The notes under the pieces: generated by a model
What the model was told of the DNA's origin: nothing
Databases searched by the model: none
Seen by the model: the letters and a program-made list of their open reading frames with translations, nothing else
Translations under genes and position numbers: made by a program
Shown: positions 47,993 to 64,000 of the stretch, piece by piece
Position numbering within the stretch: position 1 is the first letter of the stretch
Layout: each line of letters starts with the position of its first letter
DNA from: Streptomyces tagetis
GTDB lineage: Bacteria > Actinomycetota > Actinomycetes > Streptomycetales > Streptomycetaceae
DNA: 64,000 nucleotides
NCBI RefSeq assembly: GCF_018069565.1
Contig: NZ_JAGPNL010000002.1
Span: forward strand, 124,001 to 188,000
Reading direction: 5' to 3'

Positions 47993-48106
47993 CAGCCGTC
48001 CTCTGACCGCCACACCGGCCGCCCGCCCCGCCACACCGCCCGCCCGTACCGGCGGCGACCGCGCCCCCACCGACTTCCTTCCCCAGAACCGAGATCGGAG
48101 CGCCCC

Positions 48107-55488
<7,382 letters not shown>

Positions 55489-55492
<4 letters not shown>

Positions 55493-56718
55493 CCACCCAC
55501 GCCCCCGCCCCCACCGAGCGCTACCTGCTCTCCCCGGACATGATCGCCGACCCCTACGGCCACCTCGACGCCCTGCGTGACCACGCGCCCGTCCACTGGA
55601 GCCCCCTGCACCACGCCTGGCTCGTCACCGGCTACGACCAGGTGATGCGCTGCCTGCGCGACCCCGCCGTCTCCGCCGACCGGGTACGGCCCCTGATGGA
55701 CGCCGTCCCGCAGGGCGCCCGCGAGGATGCCGAACGGGCCTTCGGCATCCTCTCGCGCTGGATGGTCTTCAACGACCCGCCCCGGCACCGCAGGCTCCGC
55801 CAGGTCTTCCAGGAGGCGTTCGCGGCACGCGCCGTGGCCCGCTACCGCGCCTTCACCGAGAAGGCGACCCGGGCAGTCCTCGCCCGCAAGGCACGGCCCG
55901 GCCGCACCGGCGACCTCCTGGCCGACGTCGCCAAACCGCTGCCCGCCCTCGTGTTCGCCCGCTGGCTCGGCATCCCGCCCACCGACGGCCCCTCCTTCTG
56001 GTACTGGAACACCCGCGTCGCCGACCTCGTCCTCGGCACCGCCCAGGAGGAGAGCGAGTACCGGGCCTCCCTCCAGGCGCTGGTGAGCCTTGAGGACTAC
56101 CTCGGCGCGCTCGTCGCCCGGCGCCGGGCCGAGCCGGGCGACGACCTGATCAGCCAGGTCCTGCGGGAGGGCCGGGTCGGCGACTCGGTCAGCGAGCAGG
56201 AGTTCACCGGCATGCTCACCCAGATGGCGTTCGCCGGCGGGGAGACCACCAGCAACCTCATCGCCAACACCGTCCTGGCCCTGCACACCCGCCCCGGCCA
56301 GTTGGCCGCCGTCCGGGCCGAACCCGAACTGGCCCAGGGGGCGGTGGAGGAGACCCTCCGCCTGGACGGCCCGTCCAAGATGTCCATCCGTACCGCCGCC
56401 CGCGACCTCGACCTCGACGGCCGCACCCTGCGCGCCGGGGACCGGATCTTCCTCGTCACCGCCGCCGCCAACCGCGACCCGGCCCGCTTCCCCGACCCCG
56501 GCCGGTTCGACGTCCGCCGCGGCGGCGCCACCCACCTCGGCTTCGGCTTCGGCGCCCACTTCTGCATCGGCGCCGCCCTGGCCCGCCTGGTCGCCGTGGC
56601 CGCCGTCCGCACGCTGGTCTGCGACCACCCCGGCCTGACCCTCGCCGACCCCGCCCGGCCGGTCTGGCAGCCCTCCCTGCTCAACAGGGGTCTCACCGCC
56701 CTGCCCGTCCGCTACTGA
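55489..56718 (+). CDS. Cytochrome P450
   Basis: A 409-residue soluble bacterial P450. The I-helix oxygen-activation motif AGGETTS starts about residue 249, with Thr at the usual acid-alcohol position preceded by Glu. The K-helix ExxR is in EETLR (287-291), and the haem loop [10 protein letters not shown] carries the ligand Cys at 359. The ATG overlaps the NRPS stop (ATGA), so it is made with the synthetase. A role in hydroxylating or cross-linking the peptide, possibly at a carrier-bound residue, is likely. Redox partners are not in the window. Confidence 0.93.
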
Positions 56719-56746
56719 CCGGACCCCGGTCCGACGAAAGGCACCC

Positions 56747-57997
56747 ATGGCCACCACCCTCGCCGACGCCGGCCCACGCCTGTGGGCCCCCGTCCGGCAC
56801 CGGTCCTTCCGGCTCCTGTGGACGGGACAGGCACTCTCCCTGCTGGGCGACGGCTTCAGCGTCGTCGCGTTCTCCTGGATCACCCTCTCGCTGACCGGCT
56901 CCACCCTCGCCCTCGGCTACGTCCTGGCCTTCCAGGCCGTCCCCCGCGCCCTGTTCACCCTGGTCGGCGGCACCCTCGGCGACTCGATGTCCCCGCGCAC
57001 CCTCATGGTCGCCTCCAGTTGGACACGGGCCGCCCTGATGACGGCCGTCGGCACCGCCGGGCTCACCGGCGACCTGACGGTGTGGATGCTGTGCGCCGCC
57101 GCCGCCGCCTTCGGCACCGTCGACGCCTTCTTCCAGCCCGCGCGCGTCTCCATCCTGCCCTCGGTCGTCGACGACGACCTGCTCACCCCGGCCAACGCGC
57201 TGATGGGAGCCGGCGCGCGGACCGCGGCCGTCATCGGACCGGCCATCGGCGGCCTGGTCATCGCGCTGACCCAGGCACCGGTCGCCTTCCTCGTCGACGC
57301 CGGCTGCTTCGCCCTGTGCGGCCTGTGCGTGTCCCGCGTCCGCACCCGCCCCAGGCCGCCCCGCACCGGCACGGACGGCACGCCCGAGAAGCAGGCGTCC
57401 CTCGCCGCCCGCATCCGCGAGGGCATCACGTACACCGCCCGCGACCCCCGGCTGCGCACCGTCGTCGCCCTCGACACCGCCGTCAACTTCTGTTACGCCG
57501 GGCCCTTCACGGTCGGCTTCGCCACCCTCGCCAACCAGGTGCTGCGCGGCGGCTCGGCCACGCTCGGCGTGCTCAACGGCTCACTCGCCGCGGGAGCCGT
57601 GCTCGGCACGCTCGCCGGCGGCGCCCTCGGCGGGCGGCCCAGGGTCGGCCTGCTGGTGGCCGCCCTGGCCGGCTGGCTCGGCGCGGGAATGGCCGTCCTC
57701 GGCCTGGTGCACAGCACCCCGGTCGTCGTGGCGACCGTCCTCGCCATGGGCTTCGCCATCGGATTCCAGGGCGTGTTCGGACTGAGCTGGATTCAGCGCA
57801 ACATCCCGCAGGACGTGCTCGGCCGTGTCGTCTCCGTCGACATGGTCCTCGGTTACGCCGTCGCCCCGCTCTCGCTGATCGTGTGCGGGGCGCTGGCCGG
57901 CAGGGACGTCTCCGCCCTGTTCGGGGTGGCGGCCGCGTTGCTCGCCGCGACCGGACTGGCGGTGCTGGCGTCCCGGGCGGTGCGCGAGATGCGGTAG
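56747..57997 (+). CDS. MFS exporter, EntS-like, of the NRPS cluster
   Basis: A 416-residue major facilitator protein with about 12 helices of the MFS_3 (enterobactin exporter-like) type. Visible are HRSFRLLWTGQALSLLGDGF at the first helix, LVGGTLGDSMSPRTLM (motif A region), FFQPARVSILPSVV and the later GVFGLSWIQRNIPQDVLGRV. AAAGG precedes the ATG, and the gene ends the plus-strand cluster. It probably exports the peptide product. EntS-like members often move siderophores, which agrees with the nearby importer but does not prove it. Confidence 0.85.
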   Translation: MATTLADAGPRLWAPVRHRSFRLLWTGQALSLLGDGFSVVAFSWITLSLTGSTLALGYVLAFQAVPRALFTLVGGTLGDSMSPRTLMVASSWTRAALMTAVGTAGLTGDLTVWMLCAAAAAFGTVDAFFQPARVSILPSVVDDDLLTPANALMGAGARTAAVIGPAIGGLVIALTQAPVAFLVDAGCFALCGLCVSRVRTRPRPPRTGTDGTPEKQASLAARIREGITYTARDPRLRTVVALDTAVNFCYAGPFTVGFATLANQVLRGGSATLGVLNGSLAAGAVLGTLAGGALGGRPRVGLLVAALAGWLGAGMAVLGLVHSTPVVVATVLAMGFAIGFQGVFGLSWIQRNIPQDVLGRVVSVDMVLGYAVAPLSLIVCGALAGRDVSALFGVAAALLAATGLAVLASRAVREMR

Positions 57998-58018
57998 AGG
58001 GCCCACGCCGGCCGTGAC

Positions 58019-60931
58019 CTACTCCTTCAGGGCGGCCGACCGCGCGCACAGGTCCGCGCGGTTGGCCGCTCCCGTCTTGGTGATCAGGCTCGCTATGTGC
58101 TTCTCCGCCGTGCGCGGCGAGATGAACAGCCGGTCGGCGATGTCCTTGTTGCTGAGCCGCTCCGCGAGCAGCCGGAACACGTCGAACTCCCTTACGGTCA
58201 CGCCCTGGGCCAGCAGTTCCCGAGGGATCGAGCGGGTGCCGGAGCGGTGCTGGTGCACCGGGGCGCCCAGGCGGCGCAGCGCCGCCCGGCAGGCGCCGGT
58301 GACGGCCACGACGTCCCGCTCGTGGAAGTAGTGCTCGGCCTGCCGCAGCCAGCCCACCGCGTCGCCCCAGCCGTCCAGGTGCGCCGCGTCCGCGATCAGC
58401 CGCAGCCCCAGGTGCCGGGCGAGCGGATACGGTTCCGCCGCGGCCAGCGCGGCCTCCACCGCCGCCACCGCGCGCGGCCCCGCGCCCTCCCGGCCCAGCA
58501 GCACGGCGTCGGCGAGCAGCACGAACTGGCGGTTCCACCGCATCCGGGCCATCGCGGTGGCGGTGGTCTCCTCGTGCCGCGTCCGGTCCGCGTCCCCGGC
58601 GAGCACGTCCAGCAGCAGGACCAGGCCGTGGGTGCCGCCGAGGTGGTAGGTGGAGGGGTTGCCCGCCTCCAGCGACTGCACCGCCCGCAGTTCGGCGCGG
58701 GCCAGGTCACGGTCCTCCTCCAGCAGCGCGCAGAAGGCGCGGGCCAGGCCGAGGCTCAGCGGCTCCTCCTGCGAACCCGCGCCGTCCCACTCGGTGAACG
58801 CCGCCAGGGTCGCCTCCATCGCCGCCCGGTCCGCGCGGTGCGCCTCCAGGGTGGCCCGCGCCATCAGGACGTACCGCACGACGGGCGCCAGGCGCAGCCG
58901 CCGTGCCACCGACAGGCACTCCGCCGCAGCCGACCGCGCGCTCCCGTGGTCGCCGCGCAGCACCGCGTCCAGGACGAGGATGCCGTCCACCGTGTGCACG
59001 ATGTTCACCGAGCCGAGCCGCAGCGCCTCCTCGCGGGCCGCCAGCAGGCCGGAGGTGTCCCCCTCGGCGAGCCAGGCGTTGCCGCTCATCCGGGTGGCCG
59101 CGTACATGCGCTGCAAGGGCAGCCGGTGCCGCTCCGCCGTCCGCAGGGCCTGCCGGAGCATGTCGGCGGACTCCTCGGGGTCCCGTTCGCGGGCGACGGT
59201 GGCCAGCAGCTCCCGCGCCTGGCAGGCGACGACCGGCAGGCCGTGCCGCTCGGCGGTGTCGGCGGCCGAGCGGGCCAGCTTCTCCGCGTGCTGGGTGCGG
59301 TCCGGACCCGGGGTGTCCAGGGCGAGGTAGGCGGCCGTGACGTCGACGGCCGCGGCCGTCGCCTCGTCCGGGGCCCCCGCCAGGACCTCGCGGGCCCTGG
59401 CGACCTGCCGGTTGCCGTCGCTCCACCGGCCCGCCGTGTGGGCCACCTTGGCCAGCCGGGTGTGCAGCGTGGCCAGCCGTACGGCGCTCAGCCCGGCCCC
59501 GCCCAGCGCGTGCAGGTCCTCGGCCAGGTCGAAGGCGCGGGCGAAGTCGCTGGCCTCGGCGAGCGCGGGCAGCAGGTCCTCCAGGACCGCGGCCCTGGCC
59601 TGCGGATCACCGGCCTCGGCCAGCAGCCCCTCGGCCCGGCTGAGCAGGGTCACCGCGGAGCCCAGCGCGCCCGCCGCCAGGGCCCGCCCGCCGGCGTCCG
59701 CGTAGAGCAGCCCCGCCTCCACCCGGTCCCCGGCCTCGCAGCGCAGCCCGGCCGCCAGCGCGCACCAGTCGCCGTCGAGGCCCGGGTGCAGTTCCTCGAC
59801 GGCGCGCGCCCCGCGCCGTGACAGCTCCGCGCGCTGGCCCGGCGTCATCTGGGTGAACAGGGCCTCCACGGTGGGGGAGTGGCGAAAGGAGTACCAGTCG
59901 GGTGCGGGCTCGTCCGGGATGACGAGCCGGGCGGCGACGCCCGCGTGCAGATGGCTCAGCAGGGTCCGGTCGTCGACGCCCGTCATGTGCTGGAGCACGG
60001 TGAGCGGGAAGCGGCGGCCCAGCACCGCGGCGGCCGACAGCAGCGTCAGGCCCTGCGCGCCCAGCCGGTCGATACGGCGCAGGATGCCCCGGGCCAGGGT
60101 GGAGGAGACGTCCCGCCGCAGATCGCCGACGGTGCGCCAGCCGTCGGCGCCCTGCACCAGGGTGCCCGCCCCGATCATGGACTGGAGCAGTTCCTCGACC
60201 AGGTAGGGGCTGCCCGCGCTGTCCTCCCACAGACGGTCCCCGACCGCGGGCGGCACCTCGCCGGGGCCGTCCACCCCCAGGTGCGCCGCCGTCATCTCCG
60301 CCACCTGGGACCGGGTCAGCGGCGGCAGTTCGGCGAGGGTGGCCACGCCCCGGCGGCGGGCGGACTGCGCCAGGTCCAGCGCGTCGCTGAAGTCGGTCCG
60401 CACGGTGGCCAGCAGCAGCACCGGCGTGTACTCCAGGTTGTCCACCAGGTACTCCAGGACGCCGAGGGTCTCCGGGTCGGCGTCGTGCAGGTCCTCCAGC
60501 AGCAGCAACTGCCCCTGCCCGCGCCCGGCGGCCAGCAGCAGCCGCAGCACCGCCTCGCCCAGGATCACCATGGAGGTGCTCTCGCGCTCCCCGGTGTCCC
60601 ACTCGGGTATCAGCCGCCCCAGGACCGGCCGGTACGGGCCGAGGGCCGTGTCGTCCAAGGGCTCGCCGCCGCGGAACAGCGGCATCAGCGCCTCGGTCAG
60701 CGGACGGAAGGGCACCGCGGGGCCGGTGGTGCTGCTGCGTCCGCGCAGTACCCGCATCCCCGCGCCGAGCGCGCCGCCCACGGCTTCCGCCGCGAGCCGT
60801 GACTTGCCCACCCCGGCCTCACCGACCAGGAGGACGACACCGCCCCGTCCCTCTCGCGCCTCGGCCAAGGCGCTGTCGAGCAGGCGGAGTTGGGGGTCTC
60901 GCCCGACGAGGGAAGGCGCATGGGAACGCAT
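58019..60931 (-). CDS. Large ATP-binding LuxR-family (LAL) regulator
   Basis: A 970-residue LAL protein. Walker A GEAGVGKS lies at residues 37-44 and a Walker B-like LLLLEDLHDAD about 150-160, forming the AAA_16/NACHT-like ATPase. A long TPR-like helical region follows, and a C-terminal LuxR helix-turn-helix (VTVREFDVFRLLAERLSNKDIADRLFISPRTAEKHIASL, about 905-960). Such proteins are commonly pathway activators in secondary metabolism. It sits between the NRPS cluster (convergent, 21 bases) and the lanthipeptide genes (same strand). The ATG at 60931 has no ribosome binding site, but TATCAT lies 8 bases upstream on the coding strand, so it may be leaderless. Confidence 0.9.
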   Translation of the reverse strand: MRSHAPSLVGRDPQLRLLDSALAEAREGRGGVVLLVGEAGVGKSRLAAEAVGGALGAGMRVLRGRSSTTGPAVPFRPLTEALMPLFRGGEPLDDTALGPYRPVLGRLIPEWDTGERESTSMVILGEAVLRLLLAAGRGQGQLLLLEDLHDADPETLGVLEYLVDNLEYTPVLLLATVRTDFSDALDLAQSARRRGVATLAELPPLTRSQVAEMTAAHLGVDGPGEVPPAVGDRLWEDSAGSPYLVEELLQSMIGAGTLVQGADGWRTVGDLRRDVSSTLARGILRRIDRLGAQGLTLLSAAAVLGRRFPLTVLQHMTGVDDRTLLSHLHAGVAARLVIPDEPAPDWYSFRHSPTVEALFTQMTPGQRAELSRRGARAVEELHPGLDGDWCALAAGLRCEAGDRVEAGLLYADAGGRALAAGALGSAVTLLSRAEGLLAEAGDPQARAAVLEDLLPALAEASDFARAFDLAEDLHALGGAGLSAVRLATLHTRLAKVAHTAGRWSDGNRQVARAREVLAGAPDEATAAAVDVTAAYLALDTPGPDRTQHAEKLARSAADTAERHGLPVVACQARELLATVARERDPEESADMLRQALRTAERHRLPLQRMYAATRMSGNAWLAEGDTSGLLAAREEALRLGSVNIVHTVDGILVLDAVLRGDHGSARSAAAECLSVARRLRLAPVVRYVLMARATLEAHRADRAAMEATLAAFTEWDGAGSQEEPLSLGLARAFCALLEEDRDLARAELRAVQSLEAGNPSTYHLGGTHGLVLLLDVLAGDADRTRHEETTATAMARMRWNRQFVLLADAVLLGREGAGPRAVAAVEAALAAAEPYPLARHLGLRLIADAAHLDGWGDAVGWLRQAEHYFHERDVVAVTGACRAALRRLGAPVHQHRSGTRSIPRELLAQGVTVREFDVFRLLAERLSNKDIADRLFISPRTAEKHIASLITKTGAANRADLCARSAALKE

Positions 60932-61067
60932 GAACGCAGATGATAGTCAGAATGCCGGAATCCGGGGCAGCCCGCATCGGTGCGATCACGCACCGTGAAC
61001 CCGCCGGGCCCGGCGCCGAACGGCCCGCCGCCGGGGCGGGAGCGGACGGTGCCGCCGCGCGCGCCGC

Positions 61068-61096
61068 GGCGCGGGCCCGTCCCCCGGACCCGCGCC
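61068..61096 (-). terminator. Hairpin terminator after the small peptide gene
   Basis: GGCGCGGGCCCG (61068-61079) pairs with CGGACCCGCGCC (61085-61096) at 11 of 12 positions around a TCCCC loop. It lies 28 bases beyond the peptide gene stop. The strength of the stem and the position suggest termination of the lanthipeptide transcript ahead of the LuxR gene. Confidence 0.65.
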
Positions 61097-61123
61097 ATCA
61101 CGCGAGGTGACGACCGCGTGGGA

Positions 61124-61345
61124 TCAGCTCGGCGCGGAGACCGAGGTGTCCAGCGAGGTCAGCGTGATGACGATGCCGCTGGTCAGCACCATCCCGGCCA
61201 GGACCCGGGCGCGGGCGCAGGCGCGGTTGCGGCCGGTGAGCGTGATCCCGCCCGCCGCGTCCCGCTCCTCTGCGGTGTTCGCTGCGGTGTCCACGGCGGT
61301 GGTCGCGGTGGACGCGGCGGCGGTGGTGTTCAGGTGCTGGTCCAT
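61124..61345 (-). CDS. Candidate RiPP precursor peptide next to lanM
   Basis: A 73-residue peptide encoded 60 bases downstream of the LanM-type gene. AAGGGG lies 7 bases before the ATG at 61345, good evidence that it is translated. Residues 1-33 form a Thr/Ala-rich leader ending EERDAAGG, a double-glycine cleavage motif. The remaining 40 residues carry 11 Ser/Thr but one Cys only (residue 43), with a hydrophobic VLAGMVLTSGIVITLTSL stretch. That composition suits extensive dehydration with little ring formation, matching the degenerate cyclase next door. It could instead be a small membrane peptide unrelated to the synthetase. No family is recognised. Confidence 0.45.
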   Translation of the reverse strand: MDQHLNTTAAASTATTAVDTAANTAEERDAAGGITLTGRNRACARARVLAGMVLTSGIVITLTSLDTSVSAPS

Positions 61346-61405
61346 GGGTGTTCCCCTTCTGATGTCCGTACGGCGGGTACGGGGCGGAGGTGGAAGTGCC
61401 GTGTT

Positions 61406-64000
61406 TCAGCGGTGCCTTGCCGGCCGGTGGCCGGGGTGGGACAGGAGCAGGACGGAAGGGACGGTGCCGGGGTGGGCGAGGCGCAGCAGCCCGTACCCGA
61501 TGCCGGACAGCCCGTCGAGCAGTCCGGGGGAGGGAACGCGGTCGGGGGTGGCGCAGCGGTGGTTCCGCGCCTCGACGAGGGCGAGTGCCCGTCCGGTGTG
61601 CCGGGCGAGCGGTGCGGCGGCGGCCGGCTCGCCCCTTCCGGCACGTACGGCCAGGGCCTCCAGCGTGCCGAGGGTGCCCTGCCCGAGGCTGAGGTCGGGG
61701 CGCGTCTCCGGGTCCACCGGCCACGCCGCGGCCGGAGACCCGGGTACGGGGGGCAGGTGGGCGGCGACGGCCGCCGCCCCGGCGAGCCCGCCGGACCAGG
61801 ACGCGTCCCCGGTGCCCCGCGAAGCGGTCTCCAGCAACGTCCGGGCGGCGGCGGTGTGGGCGGCGGTCCGCCGGGGAAGGCGGGCGGCGTACCGCAGCAG
61901 GGCCCACGCGATGCCCGCGCCGCCGTCGGCGAAACCGCCGGGCAGGCCGCGTGCGTCGGCGGCGGCCCCCGGCGCCCCCTCGGGGCCGGACACCGCGCCG
62001 AGCAGCCGGTCCGCCAGGGCGGTCGCCAGCCGCAGCGCCGCCGGGTCGCCGGTCGCCTCGTGCACGGCGACGGCGGCGGTCAGGGCCCCGGCCGTACCGG
62101 TGGCGAACCCCGGATCGGACGAGGCGGACGCGGCGTGTCCGAGGGCGGTGAGCGCGTCCGGCAGGCATTCGGCCGGCTCCGGGCCGAGCAGTGCCGACAG
62201 CCGCAGCACCGCGTACACGATGCCGCCGAGACCGTCATAGGCGCCCGGCCCGGCCGCCGCGCTGAGTTCGGGATCGTCGGCCAGGGCCTTCAGCAGTGCG
62301 GGCAGCGGGCGGATCGCCTCCCGGGCGAGCGCGGTGTACCGGCCGGCCCCGGCCAGCGCGTCCGTGTGCGCCAGGAACAGCGCGACTCCGCAGTAGCCCT
62401 GCGCGAGTCCGGCGCCCATCGGCAGCACCGCCCAGTGCGGGCCGGACACCCGTTCCAGGCCGAGCCAGTTGGTCCGGTCGCCGTCGCGCACCGCGCGGGC
62501 GGCGATCTCGTCGGCGATCCCGCACACGGCGGCGAGCAGCCGCGACGGGTCGGGCGCGACGGCCGGCACCGGCTCCACCGCCAGCTCGGACCGGGGCCGC
62601 CCCAGCGGGGAGCCCGCACCCCGCGCCGCGATCGTGGCCGTGATGATCCACTCCTGGTCGTGGCAGTCGACCTCGTCCATCCGGGCGATCTTCTCCCGCA
62701 CCGAGGCCACCCCCGCCACCGGCAGCAGACCGGGCAGCCAGGTGCCGTCGTCGGCCCGCACCGCCGTCCCGGACGGGCGGTGGGTGAACAGCGGGACGTC
62801 ACCGCGCCACAGGGCCGCCGTCTCGTGCTCGATCAGCCGCCGGCGCGGCTCGTCGTGCTCGGACTCCGTCCACAGCACCGCGAAGACCCCCTCCCGGGCG
62901 AGCGCGTCGCCGAGCAGCGACGGGTGGGCGGACTCCTCCAGGAGTGTCGCGTAGAGCCGGGTGGCGCGGGCGACGAGCCGGGCGGGACGGTCCGCGCCGG
63001 ACATCAACGGGCCGTCCTCGCGGAGCAGTTCGTCGCCGTCGGCGGCGAGGGCCGCGTACGCGGCACGGAAGCCCTCCAGCAGCGCGGCCCTGTGGTCGGC
63101 GCCCTCCAGGAGGCGGCCGGCGGGCAGCGGCTGGTTCTGCGCCGCGGGACTGAGCAGCGGTCCGCGCACGGCGCGCATGGTGTCCAGGCCGCTGTCCCGC
63201 CAGTGCAGGCCCTCGCTCGGGTAGGTGCCGTCGGTGGAGCGGCCGAGCGCGGAGATGTCCAGGGCCCCGTGCTCGCCGATCAGCAGGTGCGGCAGCAGAC
63301 AGGTGCGGTGCACGGATGCCCGCAGCGCCTCCGCCGCCGGGTCGGCACCGGCCGTCACGGCCTGCGCGAGCCCGGTGTGCAGCAGTGTCTCGGCGTCCAC
63401 CAGGACCGGCTGGTCGCCGCAGGCGATGACGTTCTCGTAGTGCATGTCGGCGCCGTCCACCGTGTACAGCAGGGCCAGCAGCGCGCCCTGACGCCGGTAG
63501 AAGGCGTCGGTCTCGGTCACCGACCGGCACCAGCGGTGCTCGACGAACTCCAGCCAGCCGTACGCCTCGCGGCGCAGACTGCGCGGGGTGCGCAGCTCCA
63601 GCCCGGGGACCTTGGCGTTGAGCCAGGCCACCAGCTCGTCGAGGAGGGCGTGCTGGCCGAGCGGACGCGGCTTGTGGACCAGCCGCTCGCCGGCGAAGCG
63701 CAGGACCGCGACGGACCGGTTGCCCTCGTGGGCGTCCCCGAGACCGAGATCCACCCCGGTGAGCGGTCCCGGGTCGCGCCCGCCGAGGAGCCGGGCGGTC
63801 AGCTCCTCCCGGTCGGCCGCGAAACGGGCCGCGAGTTCGGCGGTGGCCGCGGTCGCGTCGAGCGAGGTCTGCGCGAGCATGCGGGCCAGTACCGGGCGGG
63901 AGGCGAACAGCGCGCCGAGGCCCTGCCGGGTGCCGGTGGCGGCGACGAAGGCGTCGAACCGCTCCCGGGGCCCGGCACCGGCCAGTCGTCCGCCGCGCCG
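61406..64000 (-). CDS. lanM: LanM-type lanthipeptide synthetase, C-terminal part, zinc site lost
   Basis: The frame is open to the right edge, so only the last 864 residues are seen and the start is missing. The dehydratase part (DUF4135) reads GVDLGLGDAHEGNRSVAV, ERLVHKPRPLGQHALLDELV, YGWLEFVEH, then TVDGADMHYENVIACGDQP and VLVDAETLLHTG, standard for class II enzymes that phosphorylate and eliminate Ser/Thr. The C-terminal LanC-like part has GFADGGAGIAWALLR and GLLDGLSGIGYGLLRLA. The expected zinc ligands are absent: the SWCHG position is WSGG (Ser codon 61793-61795) and the LCHG position is LGQG (61679-61684). Thioether cyclisation by this copy is therefore doubtful, while dehydration should remain. 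Confidence 0.88.
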   Translation of the reverse strand, partial: RRGGRLAGAGPRERFDAFVAATGTRQGLGALFASRPVLARMLAQTSLDATAATAELAARFAADREELTARLLGGRDPGPLTGVDLGLGDAHEGNRSVAVLRFAGERLVHKPRPLGQHALLDELVAWLNAKVPGLELRTPRSLRREAYGWLEFVEHRWCRSVTETDAFYRRQGALLALLYTVDGADMHYENVIACGDQPVLVDAETLLHTGLAQAVTAGADPAAEALRASVHRTCLLPHLLIGEHGALDISALGRSTDGTYPSEGLHWRDSGLDTMRAVRGPLLSPAAQNQPLPAGRLLEGADHRAALLEGFRAAYAALAADGDELLREDGPLMSGADRPARLVARATRLYATLLEESAHPSLLGDALAREGVFAVLWTESEHDEPRRRLIEHETAALWRGDVPLFTHRPSGTAVRADDGTWLPGLLPVAGVASVREKIARMDEVDCHDQEWIITATIAARGAGSPLGRPRSELAVEPVPAVAPDPSRLLAAVCGIADEIAARAVRDGDRTNWLGLERVSGPHWAVLPMGAGLAQGYCGVALFLAHTDALAGAGRYTALAREAIRPLPALLKALADDPELSAAAGPGAYDGLGGIVYAVLRLSALLGPEPAECLPDALTALGHAASASSDPGFATGTAGALTAAVAVHEATGDPAALRLATALADRLLGAVSGPEGAPGAAADARGLPGGFADGGAGIAWALLRYAARLPRRTAAHTAAARTLLETASRGTGDASWSGGLAGAAAVAAHLPPVPGSPAAAWPVDPETRPDLSLGQGTLGTLEALAVRAGRGEPAAAAPLARHTGRALALVEARNHRCATPDRVPSPGLLDGLSGIGYGLLRLAHPGTVPSVLLLSHPGHRPARHR

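Overview
The sequence is high-GC with third-position G/C codons, GTG/ATG starts and many 4-base stop/start overlaps. It carries BTAD/SARP, LAL-LuxR and GntR regulators, NRPS genes and a Streptomyces-type contractile injection cluster. It therefore looks like a Streptomyces chromosome (or a close relative), probably an accessory or arm region. No rRNA, tRNA, CRISPR array, insertion sequence or integrase was seen. All functional calls are by reading motifs, without database searches.

Region 1 (1-4421) is an aromatic catabolism operon on the minus strand: galD (4-oxalomesaconate tautomerase), ligJ (hydratase), ligK (aldolase) and the start of ligI (2-pyrone-4,6-dicarboxylate hydrolase, cut by the left edge). 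Together they encode the lower part of the protocatechuate 4,5-cleavage/gallate route to pyruvate and oxaloacetate. A divergent GntR/FCD regulator probably controls it. A 9-bp tandem repeat fills much of the ligJ-ligK gap and a 10-bp repeat precedes gntR.

Region 2 (4492-32469) is an extracellular-type contractile injection system (eCIS, phage-tail-like particle). A SARP regulator on the minus strand is followed by a plus-strand run of about 18 genes with mostly overlapping ends: cap (DUF4255), sheath, tube, second sheath, second tube, hub/tube-cap, gpD-like hub, gpV-like spike, a membrane protein, gp25, baseplate J and I, tape measure, AAA+ ATPase, a coiled-coil protein and two uncharacterised large proteins. 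The last gene looks like a cargo/effector, with a disordered N-terminus, a glycine zipper and an HNH-like C-terminus. No tail-fibre or PAAR gene is seen. Ahead of the operon, GACG-centred repeats recur every 11-12 bp, which is what a SARP operator looks like.

Region 3 (32668-37198) holds a DHA2 drug exporter with its divergent TetR repressor, an isochorismatase-like hydrolase behind a near-perfect palindrome, a second TetR and an AraC regulator. The last two appear to be leaderless.

Region 4 (37311-57997) starts with an iron box and a four-gene Fe-siderophore ABC importer. A hairpin terminator follows, then two NRPSs (C-A-T-C-A-T and C-A-T-C-A-T-TE), a cytochrome P450 and an MFS exporter. 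One A-domain pocket reads as the threonine code and two others resemble pockets for basic residues, so a tetrapeptide with one Thr and possibly cationic residues is inferred. Whether it is the siderophore taken up by the adjacent importer is open.

Region 5 (58019-64000), on the minus strand, has a 970-residue LAL-type LuxR regulator, a small Thr-rich peptide with a Gly-Gly motif, and a LanM-type lanthipeptide synthetase cut by the right edge. All three expected zinc ligands of its cyclase domain are replaced, and the candidate precursor has a single Cys. This is the most unusual enzymology in the window.
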